64,000 nucleotides of DNA from PNON01 sp964387025. GTDB taxonomy: Bacteria > Chloroflexota > Anaerolineae > Anaerolineales > Anaerolineaceae. A program made the translations under genes and the position numbers. The stretch covers positions 347,444 through 411,443 of the forward strand of contig CAYLUZ010000003.1 of NCBI GenBank assembly GCA_964387025.1, in the 5' to 3' direction. How positions within the stretch are numbered: the first letter of the stretch is position 1; each line of letters starts with the position of its first letter. Below the pieces are notes generated by a model. That model was not told where the DNA came from, did not search any database, and was given only the letters and a program-made list of their open reading frames with translations. This document shows positions 26,286-35,470 of this stretch, in pieces.

Positions 26286-26980
26286 TAGAAAAACAGATCG
26301 TCGTAATAGAAGATGAACCAAATGTGGCAGAAGTCGTCGGATTGTATTTACGCCGGGCAGGTTATGATGTAGTTTTGTATTCTGACGGAAAGATAGCATT
26401 GGAAGAATTGGAAAAAGGATTACCTATGTTAGTAATCCTCGACCTTATGCTCCCGGGAAAAGATGGATGGAGCGTCACCCGCTGGCTAAGGGAACGCAGC
26501 GAGGTTCCGATTATCATACTTACAGCACGAATTGAGGAGATGGATCGGATTGCTGGGCTCGAAATGGGTGCTGATGATTATGTGATGAAACCATTTAGTC
26601 CACAAGAGTTGGTTAGCCGTGTGAGAGCAGTTTTACGACGGGTTCGATCCACTCAACCGAAAGAGAATGAAGAAGTAATTATCTATAATGGACTGTCAAT
26701 TAACCCGGTTTCAAGGATCATTACATTAGATTCCAACCCCATTAACCTGACAGCAAAGGAGTTCGATCTATTGTTATTCCTCGCAAGAAATCCACAACGG
26801 GTTTTCACTAGAGATCAATTACTGGATCAGGTTTGGGGTACAACAAGTTATATTGATCAGGAGACTGTGACTGTACATATCCGGAGACTCAGGGAAAAGC
26901 TGGAAACAAATCCGGGTAATGTCAAATTTCTTCACACTGTTTGGGGAGTAGGATATAAATTTAACTATGAACCAGAATGA
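26282..26980 (+). CDS. OmpR-family response regulator
   Basis: DNA-binding regulator of 232 residues. The receiver domain has acidic residues in VIEDEPNVAE, the phospho-acceptor aspartate in VILDLMLPGKDG and the lysine in YVMKPFSPQEL; the C-terminal winged helix ends in the typical DQETVTVHIRRLREKLE and HTVWGVGYKF. Start overlaps msrQ; stop overlaps the kinase gene by 14 bases. By analogy with HprR (YedW) it may activate the msrPQ operon under oxidative stress; the operon structure suggests this but no operator was identified. Confidence 0.93.
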   Translation: MIEKQIVVIEDEPNVAEVVGLYLRRAGYDVVLYSDGKIALEELEKGLPMLVILDLMLPGKDGWSVTRWLRERSEVPIIILTARIEEMDRIAGLEMGADDYVMKPFSPQELVSRVRAVLRRVRSTQPKENEEVIIYNGLSINPVSRIITLDSNPINLTAKEFDLLLFLARNPQRVFTRDQLLDQVWGTTSYIDQETVTVHIRRLREKLETNPGNVKFLHTVWGVGYKFNYEPE

Positions 26981-28217
26981 ATCATCACCTCGCAAGAATT
27001 TTTCCAGTCTGATCCGAATTCTAATTAATGTACTACCTGCACTTATTCTAGGGTTGGTTCTATTTTATGTTGTGATGAGACCCCCGATGAATGAGTTTGC
27101 AGTCATGCTCAGGTTAATGTCTATTACAGCTGTATTTTCAGTGTTATTAACCTTTGTAGCTTACCGGCTCGGTTGGATATTTCAAATTCCTTCCATGAGA
27201 ATAACGATTATCCTCGGCAGCATTATTTCAGCTCTTGTGGTATTTATTAATATTTGGATCATTGCCAGGTTAATGTTTGCCAGCCCGCATGATCTCCAAT
27301 TGGCGACCATATTATTGATCTTTGCGGTAGGAATTTCTGTACCCGTCGGATTATATCTTTCAGAATCACTGATTACCAGGATCCAAGAGCTAAATAATGC
27401 AGCTCTTTCTATTGCTGATGGTGATCTACAAATGCGAGTTCCGGTAAACGGAAAAGATGAATTAGCTCAACTTTCCAGATCATTCAATAAAATGGCTGCT
27501 GAGTTGGAATCTTCAAAGTTGGAGCAGGCAAAGATAGAAGCCCTGAGGAAAAACTTGATAGCCTGGGTAAGTCACGACCTTCGGACACCTCTTACATCCA
27601 TCAGGGCGATGTTGGAAGCTTTATCAGATGGATTGGTCGAAGATGATGAAACAAAAAATCGTTATATCAATACTTCACGCCACCAAATTGAAGAACTATC
27701 CAAGCTGATCAACGACTTGTTCCTTTTCTCTCAAATTGATGCAGGTGGAATGAAACTAAATATTCAGGCTAATAACTTAAGCGACCTTATATCAGACAGT
27801 ATAGAAAGCTTCCACCTAACAGCTGCAGGCCAGGATATTATCCTGGAGGGCTGTATGATGGATGATGTTGACTCTGTTTGGATGGATATCCATCAGATCA
27901 ACCGCGTGGTAAACAATCTCATATCCAATGCGATTCGGTTCACTCCTCACGGTGGACGTGTAGATGTTTGCGCGAAAAGAAACGATAACGCTGTTATCAT
28001 TTCCGTTTCAGATACCGGAGATGGTATTGCTGCTGAGGATCTTCCTCACGTGTTTGAACAATTTTACCGGGTGGAACAATCCAGAAACAGGGGCACAGGT
28101 GGTGCAGGACTGGGATTAACAATTGTAAAAAGCATTGTTGAAGCACATGGTGGTACGATTTCTGCCAACAGTCAGGTGGGAAAGGGGACTACAATCGAGG
28201 TAAGATTACCCCAATAA
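26967..28217 (+). CDS. Sensor histidine kinase
   Basis: Membrane kinase of 416 residues, partner of the overlapping response regulator gene. The N-terminus has four closely spaced membrane segments with very short loops rather than a large extracytoplasmic sensor domain. A HAMP domain follows (RIQELNNAALSIADGDLQMRV), then the HisKA motif VSHDLRTPLTSIRAM with the phospho-accepting histidine, and the ATPase domain with N box NLISNAIRF, G1 DTGDGIAAEDLP and G2 GGAGLGLTIVKSI. With so little exposed sequence it may sense membrane or redox state inside the bilayer. Last gene of the operon. Confidence 0.92.
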   Translation: MNQNESSPRKNFSSLIRILINVLPALILGLVLFYVVMRPPMNEFAVMLRLMSITAVFSVLLTFVAYRLGWIFQIPSMRITIILGSIISALVVFINIWIIARLMFASPHDLQLATILLIFAVGISVPVGLYLSESLITRIQELNNAALSIADGDLQMRVPVNGKDELAQLSRSFNKMAAELESSKLEQAKIEALRKNLIAWVSHDLRTPLTSIRAMLEALSDGLVEDDETKNRYINTSRHQIEELSKLINDLFLFSQIDAGGMKLNIQANNLSDLISDSIESFHLTAAGQDIILEGCMMDDVDSVWMDIHQINRVVNNLISNAIRFTPHGGRVDVCAKRNDNAVIISVSDTGDGIAAEDLPHVFEQFYRVEQSRNRGTGGAGLGLTIVKSIVEAHGGTISANSQVGKGTTIEVRLPQ

Positions 28218-28318
28218 TGGAGCTCAAATCTGTTGACCTACGATTTCATGGCAAGGTATTTATAATTAAATGAAACCCTGAAACAAAATTTTTATTCATT
28301 TACCAGAGGATATACGCT

Positions 28319-28498
28319 ATACCTTTTAATAATTTTTCAAATCATTTCTTGTGGGGCACGGCAACTTCTTCCTTTTGGATCGAAGGAGCAGCAACAGATG
28401 ATGGCAAAGGTGAAAGCATCTGGGAGCGTTTTCCCCACACTCCAGGCCGGGTCTTCAATAACGATAATGGTGATGTCGCCTGCGACCATTGGTGGTAA
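28319..28498 (+). pseudogene. Remnant of a GH1 beta-glucosidase gene (first 60 codons)
   Basis: The frame from 28319 reads IPFNNFSNHFLWGTATSSFW and continues GESIWERFPHTPGRVFNNDNGDVACDHWW before TAA. It closely matches the N-terminus of the intact beta-glucosidase that starts at 31291, in DNA as well as in protein. The start codon position holds ATA instead of ATG, though AGAGGA is still present 8 bases upstream. Everything after residue 60 is missing. It is therefore a degraded partial duplicate left by deletion or by recombination with the intact gene. Confidence 0.85.
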
Positions 28499-28896
28499 GA
28501 AAAGCAGCTCGCAGGCTAGTACAAAAGATAAGGTCAATATCCATCAAACACGATATGGGACATAGTAAAATATGAATCTTTGTAGTTTTTTCGATTTCCT
28601 AGGAAATGCAACGGTATTTTAATAATTATTACAATTTGAGTGGTAAATTCCTGCTACTTATGTGCTTTTAGACCAATAGAAGTAATCGGGGGAAAATATT
28701 CGATCAGCTGACAGAGCAGATTTCCTAATTATTGCGAAGAATCATTCCAGAATTTATCGCGTTATTGTAATAATTGTGAGAATGAATCCGCAATAATTCA
28801 ACTTGGATTATTCTATTCAAATCACCATATTGTATTTATGGGCGAGATGTGCGACTCTTATTGAAAGATATTACGTTTAAGCTATAGACCTCTACG
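28499..28896. other. Intergenic region with no recognised gene
   Basis: AT-rich sequence between the glucosidase remnant and the sigma factor gene. No frame with a ribosome-binding site was found; no further glucosidase-like sequence could be recognised. Confidence 0.5.
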
Positions 28897-29442
28897 ATGC
28901 AAAATACTGAACAATACCGATTGATCTCGCTTGCAAAGAACGGCGATGAATATGCCATTTCGTGCCTCTATGATATTCACTGCCAGGGCATATTCCGATT
29001 CCTGTATTATCGCACCGGTGATCACTACATTGCTGAGGATATGACCTCGGAGGTATTTATTCAAATGTTTCGTTCGCTGCATAAATATAACCAGGATTCA
29101 GGCAGTTTTACCTCCTGGTTGTATACCATTGCCCGGCATCAATCGATCGATCATTATCGAAAAACTAAATCTCGACATGAACAACCAATCACCGAAGATT
29201 TCATTAGTTCCTCTCCAGGTCCAGAAGCTACGCATGACAAGGCTCAATTACAAGACGAACTCATATCGAAAATCAAGGAATTACCAAAGGAATATCGCGA
29301 ATTGATCGCTTTAAGGTTTGTCTCTCAGCTTTCGATCCAAGAAACAGCAGTAACACTCGGGAAATCAATTGACTCTGTGAAAGGGATGCAGTACCGGGCG
29401 TTGGAAGTATTGAGAGAAAAAATGAAGTTATGGAAGGAATAG
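28897..29442 (+). CDS. ECF-type RNA polymerase sigma factor
   Basis: Sigma-70 family factor of 181 residues with region 2 (YDIHCQGIFRFLYYRTGD, AEDMTSEVFIQMFRSL, FTSWLYTIARHQSIDHYRK) and region 4 (LPKEYRELIALRFVSQLSIQETAVTLGKS). Its stop lies 2 bases before the start of the FecR-domain gene, so the two are made together. In such pairs the membrane protein often controls the sigma factor. It probably directs transcription of an envelope or carbohydrate-related regulon; target promoters cannot be read from this window. Confidence 0.9.
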   Translation: MQNTEQYRLISLAKNGDEYAISCLYDIHCQGIFRFLYYRTGDHYIAEDMTSEVFIQMFRSLHKYNQDSGSFTSWLYTIARHQSIDHYRKTKSRHEQPITEDFISSSPGPEATHDKAQLQDELISKIKELPKEYRELIALRFVSQLSIQETAVTLGKSIDSVKGMQYRALEVLREKMKLWKE

Positions 29443-29444
29443 AT

Positions 29445-31085
29445 ATGAATAAAGATCAGCTGCTTCACGAAAAACTATCTGAATTGGAATCAGGTAAACC
29501 TGTGGCTGAAATTCTCCAGGAATTGCCTGCTGAAATGACAGACATTGGAGAATTGATCATGCTGGCAAGTAATGTCCAGCAAAACGCGCAACCTACCCTT
29601 TCCCATGAGGCTGCACGAAAACAATTTGAAAAAGTGAGGATATCTTTGAATACACAAAAAACTGCAAAAAATCAAAAATGGCAATGGGCTATCTTGAGTA
29701 TGGTCGTAGCATTGCTTTTCATTGTTACTATTACTGCCGGAGCTTTCATCTTCTGGACTGCTCAACCTGTCAACGCTGCATCATTGGATAATATTCAAGG
29801 TGTGGTTGCAGTAAAGACAGCCAATGGTGATTGGGTGATAGGCGATAACCATACCCGGGTTAAAGAAGGAAGTACACTCCGATCTTATGCAGATTCGACC
29901 GCAGAGCTCAAACTTCCAGACGGATCTGTAATTGCTCTGGACCCGGATACGCAAATTTCCATCGACAAACTCTCATGGAAACGAAATGGCACCCTTGAGT
30001 TTTTAGTCTCTACAATGAGCGGTGGAATTACCAATACGGTTGTACCCCTTAAAGGTTCAATCAGTTATTACCACGTACGAACTCCAGGTGGATTGGTTTC
30101 AGTTCATGGTACCGAATTTCAGGTGTATGCGTTGGATAATGAGCAATCCATTGTGTCTGTCTTACATGGCAATGTAGTAGTAGAAAATCCTTCCGGCTTA
30201 GTAGACTTGACCACCGGTCAAATGACCCTTACCAACATCACCGGTTCACCTCAAGAACCCCTTTATAGTTTCAACTATACTGGCAGTATAGTATCCACAC
30301 AAGACGGTGGTCTGAGTCTCGATGGAACAACTATTGTTGTAACTGATGAAACAAAAGCCGTAAACCAACCGGAAGTGAATGCAACTGTCCATGTGATCGG
30401 ACACTTTGACACCGAAGGAAATCAAGTCGCAGATCTGATCGTCCCCGGTAACGCAAAGCATTCGAACAAAGTTTTTACGGGAACAGTAACTGCGATTAAT
30501 GAATCAGTATGGACTGTTGGATCATCACAGGTTACTGTTTTGCCAGACACCAAAGTCAACGGCAAACCTGAAGTCGATTCAGTTGTCAGAATTTGGTTCC
30601 ATATTAATGAAGATGGCACTTGGAACGCAGAAAAGATCGTCAATGCAAAAAATGAAAAGGATATAGTTATTGCGGAAACTGAAGAAGAAACTGGCGACGA
30701 AACACTTACTCCTTCTCCAGAGGAAGATTCCACAGCGACAAACAGCGATGGGACTCTCGAGCCAACCCTTCCAGTTGGTACACCAACACCGGAAGGAAGG
30801 ACGACTGGTATATGTGGCAGTGAATCTGAACAACCGCATGCCATTACCCTTGCTGAAAGATATGGAACTACCTATGACGTGATCATGGGGTGGTTCTGCA
30901 AGAATAATGGCTTTGGCGAGATCGACCTGGCTTACCAGCTCTCGAATGAGTTCGGAAAAACTGTAGACGAGATATTTGCAATGCGCGAATCAGGAATGGG
31001 TTGGGGTAATATCCGCCAGGAATTGGAAGGGCGTGAAAGATCCACAAAAGAACCGAAAGTGGAAAGAACGAAAAAGCCACACTAA
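29445..31085 (+). CDS. Membrane-anchored FecR-domain protein, probable sigma-factor regulator
   Basis: Protein of 546 residues. A cytoplasmic N-terminal domain of about 78 residues precedes one membrane segment (residues about 80-104), then a FecR domain (about 115-260, NIQGVVAVKTANGDWVIGDN, VRTPGGLVSVHGTEFQVY), two regions resembling DUF5666 beta domains (GTVTAINESVWTVG), an acidic threonine/proline-rich linker, and a C-terminal region with LAERYGTTYDVIMGWFCK and a basic tail. The start at 29445 is preferred over 29430 because GGAAGGA lies just before it. The topology and position fit an anti-sigma factor for the ECF factor upstream. Confidence 0.85.
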   Translation: MNKDQLLHEKLSELESGKPVAEILQELPAEMTDIGELIMLASNVQQNAQPTLSHEAARKQFEKVRISLNTQKTAKNQKWQWAILSMVVALLFIVTITAGAFIFWTAQPVNAASLDNIQGVVAVKTANGDWVIGDNHTRVKEGSTLRSYADSTAELKLPDGSVIALDPDTQISIDKLSWKRNGTLEFLVSTMSGGITNTVVPLKGSISYYHVRTPGGLVSVHGTEFQVYALDNEQSIVSVLHGNVVVENPSGLVDLTTGQMTLTNITGSPQEPLYSFNYTGSIVSTQDGGLSLDGTTIVVTDETKAVNQPEVNATVHVIGHFDTEGNQVADLIVPGNAKHSNKVFTGTVTAINESVWTVGSSQVTVLPDTKVNGKPEVDSVVRIWFHINEDGTWNAEKIVNAKNEKDIVIAETEEETGDETLTPSPEEDSTATNSDGTLEPTLPVGTPTPEGRTTGICGSESEQPHAITLAERYGTTYDVIMGWFCKNNGFGEIDLAYQLSNEFGKTVDEIFAMRESGMGWGNIRQELEGRERSTKEPKVERTKKPH

Positions 31086-31100
31086 ATGGGCAAACTATTT

Positions 31101-31132
31101 GAGGCAGATGATTTTTCATCTGCCTCTTTTTT
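31101..31132 (+). terminator. Rho-independent terminator
   Basis: GAGGCAGATGA / TCATCTGCCTC, perfect 11-bp stem with a TTTT loop and a T6 run, 15 bases after the FecR-domain gene. Confidence 0.92.
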
Positions 31133-31290
31133 ATTAATATCAGGGAATTTTCGTAATATGATTGAATGTCAAGATTTTGATATCACAAAGGCAATGAAAA
31201 GTAATTTTACTGATTCCCGGAAAATATTATTATAATTAGTTGATACCAATATAATAAAATCGGCAATTATAAGATTGGAGATCAGTCATT

Positions 31291-32640
31291 ATGCCTTTTA
31301 AAAAATTTCCAAACCGTTTCCTGTGGGGCACAGCAACTTCTTCGTTTCAGATCGAAGGTGCCGCAAAAGAAGACGGCAAAGGTGAAAGCATCTGGGACCG
31401 ATATTCCCACACTCCCGGTCGGGTCCTCAATGACGATAATGGCGACTTAGCCTGCGACCATTATCACCTTTGGGAAGAGGATTTACGTTTGGTCAAGCAA
31501 TCTGGAAGTAACACTTATCGATTCTCTCTCTCCTGGCCGAGGATCATTCCTGAGGGAACCGGACGAGTTAATCAAAAGGGGTTGGATTTTTACAGCCGCA
31601 TCATAGACCGATTACTGGAATATGGTATCCAACCGAATGTAACCCTAAATCATTGGGACCTTCCCCAAGTACTGCAGGATCGCGGTGGTTGGGCTGTACG
31701 TGACTCGGTGGAATGGTTTGGCGATTATTCTGAACAGGTATTCAAGCAGTTGGGAGACAGGGTTCCCTTCTGGTCTACTCATAATGAACCCTGGGTGATT
31801 GCCATGCTGGGTTATTATTATGGAAATATGGCGCCAGGCATGACAGAACTGAGCAAGGCTATCCGGTCTGTTCACCATCTTCTCGTTTCCCATGCAAACG
31901 CAGTCCAAAGATTCAGGATGCTTGCGTGCCCCGGGAAAATTGGAATTGTACTCAATGTATCTCACCAAACTACTGATAGTTTACATCTGGAAGATTTATC
32001 TGCTCGGGTACGGGCTTATGAATTCATCAACGGGCTATTCTTAAGGCCACTCTACTTTGGGGAATATCCAAAGGCATTGATGCAATGGTTAGAACCCATT
32101 GCCCCGGTTATCGAAGCTGGAGATATGGCATTGATCAAGGGATCAATTGATTTTCTCGGATTAAATTATTATATGACCCAAAGTGCGAGGTATGATCCGG
32201 ATGGAGGAGTATTAAAGATGATGCAGGACCATGTCTCGAACCCTTATTGGGGAAGGACTGATATGGGTTGGGGGGTAAATCCATCTGGGTTGTATGAAAT
32301 TTTGAAAGACGTGCAGTTGAATTATGGCAACCCGGATGTATATATCACCGAAAATGGTATGGCTGCCAAAGATACACCAGACGAACATGGCTTTGTCATT
32401 GATCGGGGTAGGATCATGTATTTACGGGATCATTTACTGGCGATGCACGATGCAATCGAAACGGGGGCGAATGTTAAAGGTTATTATGCCTGGAGCCTAA
32501 TGGACAATTTTGAATGGGCTAAGGGATATACACCCCGGTTTGGTCTTGTGCGTGTGGATTTCAAATCATTAAAAAGGATTCCCAAGGAGAGCTTCCGTTG
32601 GTATAGCGAAGTTGCCCAAAATAATGGGTTGTGGGAATGA
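31291..32640 (+). CDS. Beta-glucosidase, glycoside hydrolase family 1
   Basis: Cytoplasmic retaining glycosidase of 449 residues, the full GH1 length. The N-terminal FLWGTATSSFQIEGA, the acid/base glutamate in STHNEPWVIAML and the nucleophile glutamate in VYITENGMA are all present, as is the C-terminal YAWSLMDNFEWAKGY. It hydrolyses beta-linked glucosides or cello-oligosaccharides; fine specificity cannot be predicted. GGAG precedes the ATG. A degraded 5' copy lies 3 kb upstream. It follows, but is separated by a terminator from, the sigma/FecR pair. Confidence 0.95.
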   Translation: MPFKKFPNRFLWGTATSSFQIEGAAKEDGKGESIWDRYSHTPGRVLNDDNGDLACDHYHLWEEDLRLVKQSGSNTYRFSLSWPRIIPEGTGRVNQKGLDFYSRIIDRLLEYGIQPNVTLNHWDLPQVLQDRGGWAVRDSVEWFGDYSEQVFKQLGDRVPFWSTHNEPWVIAMLGYYYGNMAPGMTELSKAIRSVHHLLVSHANAVQRFRMLACPGKIGIVLNVSHQTTDSLHLEDLSARVRAYEFINGLFLRPLYFGEYPKALMQWLEPIAPVIEAGDMALIKGSIDFLGLNYYMTQSARYDPDGGVLKMMQDHVSNPYWGRTDMGWGVNPSGLYEILKDVQLNYGNPDVYITENGMAAKDTPDEHGFVIDRGRIMYLRDHLLAMHDAIETGANVKGYYAWSLMDNFEWAKGYTPRFGLVRVDFKSLKRIPKESFRWYSEVAQNNGLWE

Positions 32641-32718
32641 AAATCAAATTTTGAGAATTAGTTATTTTTCTAGTAATTCTCTTTTGAATATCATCAGGAA
32701 ATAATCACAAGAACAAAA

Positions 32719-32769
32719 TGCCTTGCGGAATTAAGAAAATATCCTGTCTTTTTCCGCAAGGCTGATTAT
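32719..32769. terminator. Bidirectional terminator between convergent genes
   Basis: GCCTTGCGGAA / TTCCGCAAGGC stem with a roughly 20-base loop and a T-rich right flank (TTATTTTTT), between the beta-glucosidase and a convergent lipoprotein gene. Confidence 0.8.
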
Positions 32770-32780
32770 TTTTTGCTTAC

Positions 32781-33185
32781 TTATTGAACTTCGAAATCCA
32801 GCGTTTGTTTTAGCTCGTCATTAATGAATAGTTCAACTTTATACTTACCTAACGGCCATAAAGATTCATTTGGTAATGAGAATGTTACCGGGGCATCACC
32901 TGTTGTAACAGAGACATCATCGATCATAAAATTCGGCTCGGTATCCTGTGCATCCACTGCAGTCCAAACAGCTTTAAGGTTTGTATCTTCGGGAGCATTT
33001 GCTAATTGAACAATGCAGTAAAATACTGCATCCTGCGAATAAACAGTCGTTTTTTGAGTTCCGGCTTCATCTGATGTTAAATAAGCATCCTTGATGTTGG
33101 CTGTACTTGCGCTAAAACCACAAGCCAAGGAAACGAATGTTAATACCAATATGAGCATTATGATTTGAAATTTATTCTTTACCAT
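32781..33185 (-). CDS. Hypothetical lipoprotein (134 aa)
   Basis: Small exported lipoprotein. The signal peptide MVKNKFQIIMLILVLTFVSL ends in the lipobox LAC. The mature part looks like a single beta-sandwich domain (DAVFYCIVQLANAP, LKAVWTAVDAQD, PLGKYKVELFINDEL), similar in layout to other short surface beta proteins. No motif suggests a ligand. AGGAGGCAATAA precedes the ATG. Confidence 0.7.
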   Translation of the reverse strand: MVKNKFQIIMLILVLTFVSLACGFSASTANIKDAYLTSDEAGTQKTTVYSQDAVFYCIVQLANAPEDTNLKAVWTAVDAQDTEPNFMIDDVSVTTGDAPVTFSLPNESLWPLGKYKVELFINDELKQTLDFEVQ

Positions 33186-33598
33186 TTATTGCCTCCTTTT
33201 CTTGAATCTAATAGTACATGGGGATTAGAAGTTATTCAAGGGTAAATACAGATAGAGATAGTACAACTTCTCAAGTGGAGAAAGGCGATTCATCATTTTT
33301 CTCGCTAGTTAATATTCTACTTATGAATAAGAATAAATACCCTGATTATTATGTCGATTATCCGAGTAATATTGGATAAATTATTAACATTTACTTATTT
33401 TTTATTCAAAATACCAATTATCACTATACAATAAATGTATAAATTTATAAAAGTATTGATAATTGTAATGATGGTCGGGTAATATTTTTTTGCACGTATC
33501 CAAATCGTAAAACCGGTGTTTGGTTCTTGTAAAATATTAACAAAAATGGAGGAGACATCCGCCCTATAAAAGTATCCAATAAAATTTCCCTTATTGGA
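33186..33598. other. Upstream region of the diguanylate cyclase gene
   Basis: AT-rich sequence between divergent genes. The last 50 bases contain GGAGGAG (33548-33554), then codons in frame with the cyclase (ATC at 33557, ATA at 33566) that could serve as non-standard starts. No c-di-GMP riboswitch motif was recognised. Confidence 0.45.
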
Positions 33599-35470
33599 AT
33601 GATTGGCATTCTGATTATATTTGCCGGGTCATTAATATTGTTGTTTATACCTTCACAAAAGATCACCAATCTGGAAGTATCAGGTTCTTTCAAACCTATT
33701 AACCTGGTAGAACAGCTATGGTATGCACATGAAGGTTTTACCGGCACAGATATTGGGGGATTCAGTGCTGCCTACCCGGGAGCGAAGAAAATCAATAGTT
33801 TTCCGATCAGGTTGAATCGGATATTTGATATTCCGGTAGGCAATTCCCAGAATGAATTTGCGTTAATGACCACCTTCACTTGTACACAACAATGTGTAGG
33901 CCAGAACCTGTCCCTATATATGGCTGAGGTGGGCGATAATTGGGCTGTATATTTGAATGGAAGAGAGATAATCCGGGAAATTTATCTAAATTCTAACGGA
34001 CAAATGAACATGCATCGCACTTCTCAAAGGAGTCTGGTTCCTATACCGAATAATCTGGTAAGGATTGGGGATAACACACTTGTTTTTCATATCATTGGCA
34101 ATGCAGATGTCAGTCGCTGGTTTTCTGGAATGATGCCTGGTTTTTCCATGTCCACTGGTTATCTGATTGGTAATACAACAAAACTAATCCAACAACGGTC
34201 AGTGAATGAAGCTATCAATTGGTTTCAAATAGGTGTTTATCTCTTCTTTGGTGTCCTTCAGTTCAGTCTGTTTTACCGCCGGAGAGAACCATATTATCAC
34301 TATTTTGGTATGTTTTTAATCACCTGCGTCATCTATTCATTTGCATCGTCAAATACCTCGTATAGCTATACTTATGACACAGCTCTCATCGTTAAATACA
34401 TGTATTCGACCAACATCATTTGGCCGGCATTGATAGGATTATCTATCTGGAATTTTTTATACGAAAAGAAATCACCAAAGGTACTGAGGATCATAACCTC
34501 TGCTTCAATGGTTATGATCCTTGGTGTTCTTCTATTACCCTTACCCTGGGTCGAGGTTCTTTTTAGCTTTTCATTAATCATTATTGTTATTGAGGCAATA
34601 TATTTGATAACTTTAATAATCCCTGCGATGAAAGCCATGATTCCTGGTGCAAGACAATTAATGATTGCCGGTAGTTTTATTGGTATTTTAGTTGGTTTCG
34701 CAATTGCAGATTGGTTTTTTATCCGTAGTGGTTATGATTTTGTAAGTTGGGTCCCGTTTTGCCTTGCAATCGCTTTCACATCGATTTTGATCGACAGGTT
34801 CTGGAATCTGACAGTTGAACTAACTGAGTCAAATAATAAGCTTTCCATTATCCGTGATGAAATGGAAGCAGAAGTCGTGACTCGCACGAGCGAACTACGG
34901 AATACTAACTCATTGCTTGAAGATAAATTAGATGAAATTAATAACCTCCAGGCGAAGATGTATCAAATGGCATTACATGATACGCTTACCGGACTCTTCA
35001 ATCGTCGCTTTCTTGCAGAAACGCTGGATCGTGAGTTTTCCCGTGCAAAACGAGATAATCAACCTGTCAGCTTGTTGATGATTGATATTGATCATTTCAA
35101 ACTGGTTAACGATTCATTTGGACATAAAGCAGGAGATGAAGTTCTCAAATCATTTGGTGAGCACTTGCTAACCCATATCCGACAGGAAGATATAGCTTTT
35201 CGTTATGGCGGAGAAGAATTCTTGGTTGTGCTGCCTGGTGCTTCTTTAAGTGATTCTCAATTGCGAGCAGATAATATTAGAAAAATGGTAGAGGAAATTG
35301 GATTTTCTATCGAAGACAAACATGGTCAGATAACTGTTTCTGTGGGAGTTGCTGAATATCCAAGCAATGGAAACACACCTGATGAGGTTCTAAGTAAAGC
35401 TGATGCGGCGCTATACACTGCAAAAAGGGCTGGACGAAACAGGGTGGAGGCGGCCAATGGAACAGACTAG
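33599..35470 (+). CDS. Diguanylate cyclase with 7TM-DISM sensor region
   Basis: Membrane enzyme of at least 623 residues that makes cyclic di-GMP. An N-terminal anchor is followed by an extracytoplasmic jelly-roll-like sensor region (about 40-190), seven membrane segments (about 205-400), a coiled coil and a GGDEF domain. The active site is GGEEF (FRYGGEEFLVVLPG), with an inhibitory-site RQED five residues before it, so product inhibition is expected. The annotated ATG gives an anchor without positive charges; an upstream ATC or ATA start after GGAGGAG would add RPIKVSNK ahead of it. It overlaps the HD-GYP gene by 14 bases. Confidence 0.9.
   Translation: MIGILIIFAGSLILLFIPSQKITNLEVSGSFKPINLVEQLWYAHEGFTGTDIGGFSAAYPGAKKINSFPIRLNRIFDIPVGNSQNEFALMTTFTCTQQCVGQNLSLYMAEVGDNWAVYLNGREIIREIYLNSNGQMNMHRTSQRSLVPIPNNLVRIGDNTLVFHIIGNADVSRWFSGMMPGFSMSTGYLIGNTTKLIQQRSVNEAINWFQIGVYLFFGVLQFSLFYRRREPYYHYFGMFLITCVIYSFASSNTSYSYTYDTALIVKYMYSTNIIWPALIGLSIWNFLYEKKSPKVLRIITSASMVMILGVLLLPLPWVEVLFSFSLIIIVIEAIYLITLIIPAMKAMIPGARQLMIAGSFIGILVGFAIADWFFIRSGYDFVSWVPFCLAIAFTSILIDRFWNLTVELTESNNKLSIIRDEMEAEVVTRTSELRNTNSLLEDKLDEINNLQAKMYQMALHDTLTGLFNRRFLAETLDREFSRAKRDNQPVSLLMIDIDHFKLVNDSFGHKAGDEVLKSFGEHLLTHIRQEDIAFRYGGEEFLVVLPGASLSDSQLRADNIRKMVEEIGFSIEDKHGQITVSVGVAEYPSNGNTPDEVLSKADAALYTAKRAGRNRVEAANGTD

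Noticed and set aside
26640..26655. GGTTCGATCC resembling a tRNA T-arm
   Set aside because: It lies inside the response regulator gene and no cloverleaf can be formed around it. No tRNA was found anywhere in the window.
33186..33598. c-di-GMP riboswitch upstream of the diguanylate cyclase
   Set aside because: No conserved GEMM core was recognised in this AT-rich region.
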